Shown here one piece after another: positions 6,112-10,848 of a stretch of 10,848 nt of DNA. The DNA comes from Caldifarciminota bacterium (GTDB lineage Bacteria; Hydrothermota; Tepidihabitantia; Tepidihabitantales; Tepidihabitantaceae). The position numbers were made by a program, and so were the translations under genes. Location: positions 1 through 10,848 of the forward strand of contig DSBX01000260.1 in the NCBI GenBank assembly GCA_011049385.1, given 5' to 3'. The notes beneath the pieces were generated by a model. The model did not search any database and was not told where the DNA came from. It was given only the letters and a program-made list of their open reading frames with translations. Position 1 is the first letter of the stretch, and each line of letters starts with the position of its first letter.

Positions 6112-6414
6112 ATGACCGAAGAGACCGTCCCGGCCCCGGTCCTGCTCCCCCGCCAGGCCGAACGCTGGCAGGCACTGGTTGACATCCTCTACATCTTCCA
6201 GCTCGTCTCGCTCTACCTGTTCAGCGCCGTCTACCCGTTCGTGGGGCTGTTCTACGGCCTCCTGCTGATGCTGGGTTCGGTCTCACCCCGGGCGAAGAAG
6301 GTCGGCCGCATCTGCCTCATAATCGGCATCGTCAACACCGCGCTCTTCGCCGTCGGCCTCGTGCTGTTCCTCGTCCTGGGCCTGGCCGGTGTGCTTGCCG
6401 GCCTTGGGGAGTAA
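6112..6414 (+). CDS. Small integral membrane protein, function unknown
   Basis: This 100-residue protein has a polar N-terminus (MTEETVPAPVLLPRQAERWQ) followed by three or four hydrophobic segments: about residues 22-40 (DILYIFQLVSLYLFSAV), 42-56 (PFVGLFYGLLLMLG) and a long stretch at 65-97 (GRICLIIGIVNTALF, VGLVLFLVLGLAG) that may form one or two helices. The only basic loop (SPRAKKVGR, 58-66) should be cytoplasmic by the positive-inside rule. I recognise no family or active-site motif. It starts at an ATG with a strong AGGAGG. It ends 6 bp before the GTG of the subtilase gene, so the two are probably one operon and the protein may help the protease's export or membrane association, but that is positional inference. 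No terminator separates it from the tRNA-Lys gene. Confidence 0.8.
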   Translation: MTEETVPAPVLLPRQAERWQALVDILYIFQLVSLYLFSAVYPFVGLFYGLLLMLGSVSPRAKKVGRICLIIGIVNTALFAVGLVLFLVLGLAGVLAGLGE

Positions 6415-6420
6415 CCGCCG

Positions 6421-9357
6421 GTGAACGTCCTCCTCGGCCTGTGCTTCCTGCTGGCCGCGGGCCTGTACCGCGCGCCGCTCCCGGCCGACCCGGCCCTGCC
6501 GGACACCGGCATCGTCTGGGTCTACTTCACCGACAAGGGCATCCGGACCGAAGCCGAACTCGACGCGGCCGCCGCCGCGCTCGAACTCGCCGCGCCGACC
6601 GAAGTCCGGGAGCGCCGCCGCCGCGAGGCCCGGCCCGGTTACGACCACGACGACCTGCCGGTGCGCGAGGAGTACATCCGCACCGTCGAACGACTGGGAC
6701 TGCGCCGGCGCGCGGTCTCGCGCTGGCTCAACGCCGCCAGCTTCCGGGTCCCGCCCGGCATTGCCACGCACCTGCACCGACTGCCCTTCGTCCACAGCAT
6801 CCGGCCGGTCGGCAGGGAGACCCGGCTCGTCGCCGACGAGGCGGTCCCGCTCCCGGGCGAACCCCGGGGGCACGGACTCGACCAGCGCCCCGGCCCAGAG
6901 CCGACCGGTCAGACCCTCGATGCCCCCGGCCCCCGAATCCCGGACATCTCCGCGCTCGCCGTTGACTCCGCAACCGCCCACCGCTTCTACGGCCCCTCTT
7001 TCGACCAGGCGATGATGATGGGCGTGCCCGACCTGTTCTACGCCGGCTGGTACGGCACCGGGGTCCGGCTGGCGATATTCGACACCGGGCTCCGACTCGA
7101 CAACGTCGCGGTCCGCAACCTGCGCATCAGCGCCCAGCGCGACCTTCTGTCCGGCGACAACTTCCGGTCCGCCTCGGCCGGCTCCGGCTGGCGGCCCACG
7201 CCCGCAGAGCGCCTCCGCTTCTTCGGCCTGGTCAAGGACCCCGCGGTCGTGAAGACCGCGGACGGGGACCTCCTCGTCTTCTGCGCCGACAGCTTCAACT
7301 ACGCCGCCGACTGGCCACGCCGGGCCATCTTCGCCAGCACCAACCCGGACCGGGGTGCGACCTGGAGCGAGCCCGAAGTCGTCGTCCTCTCGGTCTCCGC
7401 CCGGCAGGACCCATTCAACACCTTTGAGAACCTCCGCCTTGCCGACGCCGGTTTCGCCTGCTACCTCGCCTACGGCGAGGTCGCCTACAGCCCGAGTGCC
7501 GGCATCGCCGGCACCGCCTGGCTCCGGTATCGCCAGGACGGCAACTGGCGGCCGGACGCGGTCCGGCTCGGTCCCGGTCGCCGGCCGGAGCTTTGCCTGC
7601 GCGACAGCACCCTTTCCGTCGCCTGGGTCGAGAACGATTCCGTCGTCGCCTTCCGCTCCGGCCCCGTGTCCGAAAACCGGCCCCTGCCGACCTGGAGCGT
7701 CAGCTCCACGGCCGCACTGCCCGAAGCGCTGGACCGGCTGGCGCTCGCCGCCCACTCCGGCGGTGTGCTCGTCGTCGCATCCGGCCTGCGCAGTGGCCGG
7801 CTCTACGCCCTGCGTTCGACAAATCTCGGCGCAAGCTGGGATGCGGCACAGGCGATTACCGTCGCGGCGCCGACCGGGTTCCGGCTCGTCGCCCGTGGTC
7901 CGGAGGTCGTCCTCCTCGTCAAGGACGTCTCGACCCCGCCCCACACCCGGCTCACCGCCCTCCGCTCCTCCGACCTCGGCGCGAACTGGTCCTCACCGGT
8001 CGCGATCACCGACAACACGCTCACCATCGGCGGCATCACCGCGGCCTGGCCCGGAGAACGCATCGAGCTCATCTACGAAAGCGCGGGACTGCTTCACCGC
8101 ACCGGTTCGGCCGACGGCGGGCTGAGCTTCGGGCCTTCAACCCCGGTTGACACACTCGACTACACGCACCAGCCAGCCCTCACGCCCGACGGCGGGCTCG
8201 CGGTCTGGCACACCCGCGGCGACGACAAAGCGGTCTGGGAACCGGCCGACACCGCGCGCTTCTTCGCAACCCAGCCCGACCACGGCACCCGGATGGCGTC
8301 CATCATCGCCGGCTACTCGCCGTCGGGCATCGTCGGCGTCGCGCCTGGAGTCGAATTGCTCGTCGCCCGCACCGAACTGCACCGGACCCGGCGCGGGCAC
8401 GACTACGAGTACCAGATGGAAGAAGACACCTACATCGAAGCGCTGGAATGGGCCGAGGCCCGGGGCGCGGACATCGTCTCGACCTCGCTCGGCTACCGGG
8501 GCTGGTACACCGACGCCCAGATGGACGGCCGCACCGCGCCGATATCCGTGGCCGCGACGCTCGCCGCCCGGCGCGGGATGGTCGTCGTCACCGCGATGGG
8601 CAACCGCGACACGACCCGCTACCCGTTCAGCCGCCCCTACATCGTCGCCCCGGCCGACGCCGAGGACGTGGTCAGCGCGGGCGGGGTCCAGCGTGACGGC
8701 AGCTTCTGGCGCGGCACCGGCACCGGCCCGACCGCGGACGGACGCTGCAAACCGGAACTGGTCGCGCTGTCCGATACCGTCGCGGTCGCCCGGCCCGACA
8801 CCGTCACCGGGCTCGAAGGCTCGGCCGGCACCTCCTGCGCCACCGCGCTCATCGCCGGCGCCTTTGCCCTGCTCAAGGAGGCGCACCCCGAATGGTCCGC
8901 CGAATCGCTCAAGGCGGTGATGTTCGAAACCGCGACCGGCTCGGTTCCGGGCTGCACCTTCGGCTTCGGCATACCCCGCGTGGACGAAGCCTTCCGCCGC
9001 CATCCGCCCTCGCGCTCGGTCCGGCCCCTGCCCGCGAGCCGGCTCGGGGTCTTCCCGAACCCCTACATCGCCGGCGAGCACGAACGGGTCTGGTTCCGGC
9101 TCGAGCTTGCCCGGCCGGTCAGCCGCGCCGCAATTCGGATCTACTCCGCCTCGGGAACGCTCGTGGACTCACTCTCCCTCAACGCCGAACTGCTGGGACG
9201 ACCCGGCCGTTACTCGAAGACTGCCGAACTGGAACAGATCGGCGCCTGGTGGGACGGCACTAACTCAAACGGCAGGCCGGTCGCGTCCGGGCTCTACCTC
9301 GCGGTGCTCCAGACCACCTTCGACCGGTCGGTCGGCCGGTTCGCGGTCGTACGTTAG
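6421..9357 (+). CDS. Exported subtilisin-family (S8) serine protease with a BNR beta-propeller inserted in the catalytic domain and a type IX-like sorting domain
   Basis: This 978-residue secreted endopeptidase starts at GTG 6421, with GGGGAG upstream overlapping the end of the preceding gene. Seen: a short hydrophobic signal (NVLLGLCFLLAAGLY); an inhibitor-I9-like prodomain at about 28-140 (WVYFTDKGIRTEAELD, SRWLNAASFRVPP, PFVHSIRPV); then the subtilase fold entered by YGAGV-like GWYGTGVRLAIFDTG. The catalytic triad is complete: D221 in DTG, H621 in HGTRMASIIAGY and S805 in GTSCATALIAG, with oxyanion-hole N728 in TAMGN. D221 and H621 are 400 residues apart instead of the usual few tens, because a propeller-like region (about 249-607) intervenes. 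The C-terminus, about 876-978, is a FlgD/type IX-like sorting domain (VFPNPYIAGE, WWDGTNSNGRPVASGLYLA, final FAVVR). All key residues are intact, so activity is expected; the substrate is unknown. The gene is co-directional with, and 6 bp after, the membrane protein gene. Confidence 0.92.
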   Translation: MNVLLGLCFLLAAGLYRAPLPADPALPDTGIVWVYFTDKGIRTEAELDAAAAALELAAPTEVRERRRREARPGYDHDDLPVREEYIRTVERLGLRRRAVSRWLNAASFRVPPGIATHLHRLPFVHSIRPVGRETRLVADEAVPLPGEPRGHGLDQRPGPEPTGQTLDAPGPRIPDISALAVDSATAHRFYGPSFDQAMMMGVPDLFYAGWYGTGVRLAIFDTGLRLDNVAVRNLRISAQRDLLSGDNFRSASAGSGWRPTPAERLRFFGLVKDPAVVKTADGDLLVFCADSFNYAADWPRRAIFASTNPDRGATWSEPEVVVLSVSARQDPFNTFENLRLADAGFACYLAYGEVAYSPSAGIAGTAWLRYRQDGNWRPDAVRLGPGRRPELCLRDSTLSVAWVENDSVVAFRSGPVSENRPLPTWSVSSTAALPEALDRLALAAHSGGVLVVASGLRSGRLYALRSTNLGASWDAAQAITVAAPTGFRLVARGPEVVLLVKDVSTPPHTRLTALRSSDLGANWSSPVAITDNTLTIGGITAAWPGERIELIYESAGLLHRTGSADGGLSFGPSTPVDTLDYTHQPALTPDGGLAVWHTRGDDKAVWEPADTARFFATQPDHGTRMASIIAGYSPSGIVGVAPGVELLVARTELHRTRRGHDYEYQMEEDTYIEALEWAEARGADIVSTSLGYRGWYTDAQMDGRTAPISVAATLAARRGMVVVTAMGNRDTTRYPFSRPYIVAPADAEDVVSAGGVQRDGSFWRGTGTGPTADGRCKPELVALSDTVAVARPDTVTGLEGSAGTSCATALIAGAFALLKEAHPEWSAESLKAVMFETATGSVPGCTFGFGIPRVDEAFRRHPPSRSVRPLPASRLGVFPNPYIAGEHERVWFRLELARPVSRAAIRIYSASGTLVDSLSLNAELLGRPGRYSKTAELEQIGAWWDGTNSNGRPVASGLYLAVLQTTFDRSVGRFAVVR
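7165..8240 (+). other. Inserted sialidase/BNR-type beta-propeller region inside the protease
   Basis: These codons (protease residues about 249-607, boundaries approximate) lie between the catalytic Asp and His. Four Asp-box motifs (S-x-D-x-G-x-x-W type) are visible: N308-x-D310-x-G312-x-x-W315, S466-x-N468-x-G470-x-x-W473, S516-x-D518-x-G520-x-x-W523 and S563-x-D565-x-G567-x-x-F570. They are separated by beta-rich stretches with repeated patterns such as GDLLVFCAD and LSVAWVEND. Asp boxes typify sialidase-like and Vps10-like propellers. The segment stays in frame with both halves of the peptidase and matches their base composition, so it is old or well ameliorated. Binding or substrate recognition is the likely role; sialidase catalytic residues were not identified. 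Confidence 0.75.
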
Positions 9358-9372
9358 CGGACGCGGCCGGCG

Positions 9373-10848
9373 TCAGGAGTTGTCTATCTGCGCCCGCTGG
9401 AGCGCACCCGAGTAGTCCACGTAGACCGTCTTCGGTTCCGAGAAGATCTCGTACGCGGCCCAGCCGCCCTCGCGATGGCCGTTGCCGGTATCCTTGACCC
9501 CGCCGAACGGCATGTGGCACTCGGCACCGATTGTCGGCGCGTTGACGTAAGTTATCCCGGCCTCGAACAGCTCGATCGCCTTCATCGCCAGGTTCACGTC
9601 CCGGGTGTAAATCGAGGACGACAGGCCGTAGGGCGTGCCGTTGAGCACGCGGACCGCTTCCTCGAAATCGCGGACCTTGATGACCGAGAGCACCGGCCCG
9701 AATATCTCCTCGACCGCGATGCGCATGTCGGGCGTGACGTCGGCGAAAATGGTCGGCTGGTGGAAGAAGCCGCTGTCCCACTCGCCGCCGCTGAGCGCCT
9801 CACCGCCCGCCGCCAGCCGCGCCCCTTCCTCACGGCCGATGCCGACGTACTCCTGCACCGTCCGGCGCTGCTCCGCGCTGACACAGGGTCCCATCTCCAC
9901 CGCCTCGTCGAGCCCGTTGCCCACCTTGAACGCGTTCGCCCGCTCAACGACCATCTCCAGCATCCGGTCGTAGACCCCGGCCTGGACGATGAGCCGCGAC
10001 GTCGCGGTACAGCGCTGGCCGGTGGTGCCGAACGCGCCCCAGAGTACGCCCTCGAGCGCCAGTTCCAAGTCCGCGTCGTCGAGCACGACCTGCGCGTTCT
10101 TGCCGCCGAGTTCCAGCGAACAGCGCTTGAGCGCCCGGCCGCAGACCTCGCCGATACGCCGGCCGACGTCGGACGAACCGGTGAACGATATGCCGCAGAC
10201 GTCCGGGTGGTTGAGAAGCGCCTCGCCGACTTTCCCGCCGCCGCCATAAACGACGTTGACCACGCCCTCGGGCACACCGGCCTCGGCCAGACAGCCCACG
10301 AAAGCGTCCACCGACGCCGGGGTCAGGCTCGCAGGCTTGATGACCGCAGTGTTGCCGCAGGTCAGCGCCGGGAACAGCTTCCAGGACGGAATCGCCATCG
10401 GGAAGTTCCACGGGCAGATCATCCCCCAGACCCCCATCGGCTGGCGGGTAACGTAGCACATCTTGTTCGGCATCTCGCTCGGCGCGACCGTCCCCCACAG
10501 CCGGCGGCTCTCCCCCGCCGCGTAGTAACCGGTGTCAATCGCCTCCTGAACGTCGCCCCGGGTCTCCTTGATGACCTTGCCCATCTCGCGGGTCATCAGC
10601 CGGGCGCACTCCTCCTTACGGGCGACAAGCAGTTCGGTCGCACTGCGCATGATGTCGCCGCGGGCCTGGGCCGGCATTGCGCGCCAGGCCGGGTAAGCCC
10701 CCTGGGCCGCCCGGACCGCGTCGGCGATGTCCTCGATGTCGGAGGCCGGGAAGACCCCGATCAGGTCGGACCGGTCCGCCGGGTTGCGGTTCTCATACGT
10801 CTTGCCCGACCGGGCCGGCACGTGCCTGCCGTTGATGAAGTTCTGATA
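9373..10848 (-). CDS. NAD(P)-dependent aldehyde dehydrogenase (5' end just outside the window)
   Basis: This cytosolic ALDH-superfamily enzyme oxidises an aldehyde to its acid. The frame is open past the GTG at 10821 to the right edge (YQNFINGRHVPARSGKTYEN), the usual ALDH N-terminus, so only a few first codons are missing. Numbered from that GTG, the visible motifs are the coenzyme-binding PWNFPMAIPSWK and KPASLTPAS, FTGSSDVGRRIG, the catalytic-base motif LELGGKNAQ, the catalytic cysteine C271 in TTGQRCTATSR, and EEIFGPVLSV with PFGGVKDTGNG near the C-terminus. The 482+ residues fit the family's length. The overall pattern (NRNPADRSDLIGVFPASD) resembles general or 2-oxoglutarate-semialdehyde-type ALDHs, but the substrate cannot be fixed. 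The stop is 15 bp from that of the convergent protease gene. Its upstream neighbours are not visible. Confidence 0.92.
   Translation of the reverse strand, partial: YQNFINGRHVPARSGKTYENRNPADRSDLIGVFPASDIEDIADAVRAAQGAYPAWRAMPAQARGDIMRSATELLVARKEECARLMTREMGKVIKETRGDVQEAIDTGYYAAGESRRLWGTVAPSEMPNKMCYVTRQPMGVWGMICPWNFPMAIPSWKLFPALTCGNTAVIKPASLTPASVDAFVGCLAEAGVPEGVVNVVYGGGGKVGEALLNHPDVCGISFTGSSDVGRRIGEVCGRALKRCSLELGGKNAQVVLDDADLELALEGVLWGAFGTTGQRCTATSRLIVQAGVYDRMLEMVVERANAFKVGNGLDEAVEMGPCVSAEQRRTVQEYVGIGREEGARLAAGGEALSGGEWDSGFFHQPTIFADVTPDMRIAVEEIFGPVLSVIKVRDFEEAVRVLNGTPYGLSSSIYTRDVNLAMKAIELFEAGITYVNAPTIGAECHMPFGGVKDTGNGHREGGWAAYEIFSEPKTVYVDYSGALQRAQIDNS

Noticed and set aside
6421..6444. A possible lipoprotein signal at the protease N-terminus (LLGLC, Cys at residue 8).
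   Set aside because: The Cys is too close to the start for a normal lipobox, no basic n-region precedes it, and the sorting tail already explains surface export.
6283..7944. A 553-codon open frame antisense to the subtilase and membrane protein genes.
   Set aside because: It has biased composition without motifs, while the + strand frame has full catalytic motifs over the same bases. It is a GC-driven shadow frame, as are the antisense frames at 8137-9081 and 4642-5610.
9360..9374. A short hairpin GACGC/GCGTC between the convergent protease and aldehyde dehydrogenase stops.
   Set aside because: It has only 5 bp of stem, a 5-base loop and no T tract; such pairs are expected by chance at this GC content.

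Overview
The window is very GC-rich bacterial chromosome. It is tightly packed, with same-strand gaps of 6-11 bp, one overlap, and convergent gaps of 3 and 15 bp. Both large exported proteins end in a type IX-like (FlgD/Por-type) sorting domain closing on basic residues (VVRLR and FAVVR). That points to the Fibrobacteres-Chlorobi-Bacteroidetes (FCB) side of the tree, perhaps a WOR-3/Stahlbacteria-like candidate lineage known mostly from metagenomes. The phylum guess is inference only. No plasmid, phage, insertion sequence or CRISPR signature is visible; this looks like ordinary chromosomal backbone carrying unusual secreted proteins.

Left part (1-3453, + strand): the 3' end of a PAS-domain sensory protein, overlapping by 26 bp the start of an 873-residue exported multidomain protein. 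That protein has an alpha-helical toroid-like domain, an Ig/CARDB-like domain, a carboxypeptidase-regulatory-like beta domain, a ThuA/GATase1-like domain and a C-terminal sorting domain. Its last codons contain a perfect 28-bp GC-rich palindrome.

Middle left (3457-5604, - strand): an apparent three-gene operon, read right to left. It holds an SDR-type L-threonine 3-dehydrogenase, an unrecognised 161-residue cytosolic protein and an HD-domain phosphohydrolase. Two overlapping sigma70-like promoters lie before the dehydrogenase. The operon converges on the exported-protein gene with 3 bp between the stops, so the palindrome is the natural candidate for its 3' end.

Middle right (5700-9357, + strand): a divergent promoter, then tRNA-His(GTG), tRNA-Arg(TCG) and tRNA-Lys(CTT), none with an encoded CCA. 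With no visible terminator these run into a 100-residue membrane protein and a 978-residue subtilisin-family (S8) protease. The protease is the most remarkable object here. Its Asp/His/Ser triad is intact (D221, H621, S805), but about 360 residues with four Asp-box (BNR/sialidase-type) motifs sit between the catalytic Asp and His, so a beta-propeller appears to be spliced into the peptidase fold.

Right edge (9373-10848, - strand): an aldehyde dehydrogenase, complete except for its first few codons, converging on the protease gene.

The threonine dehydrogenase and aldehyde dehydrogenase suggest amino-acid/aldehyde catabolism, and the two sorting-domain proteins suggest cell-surface or secreted degradative activity. 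The sequence does not link these into one pathway.
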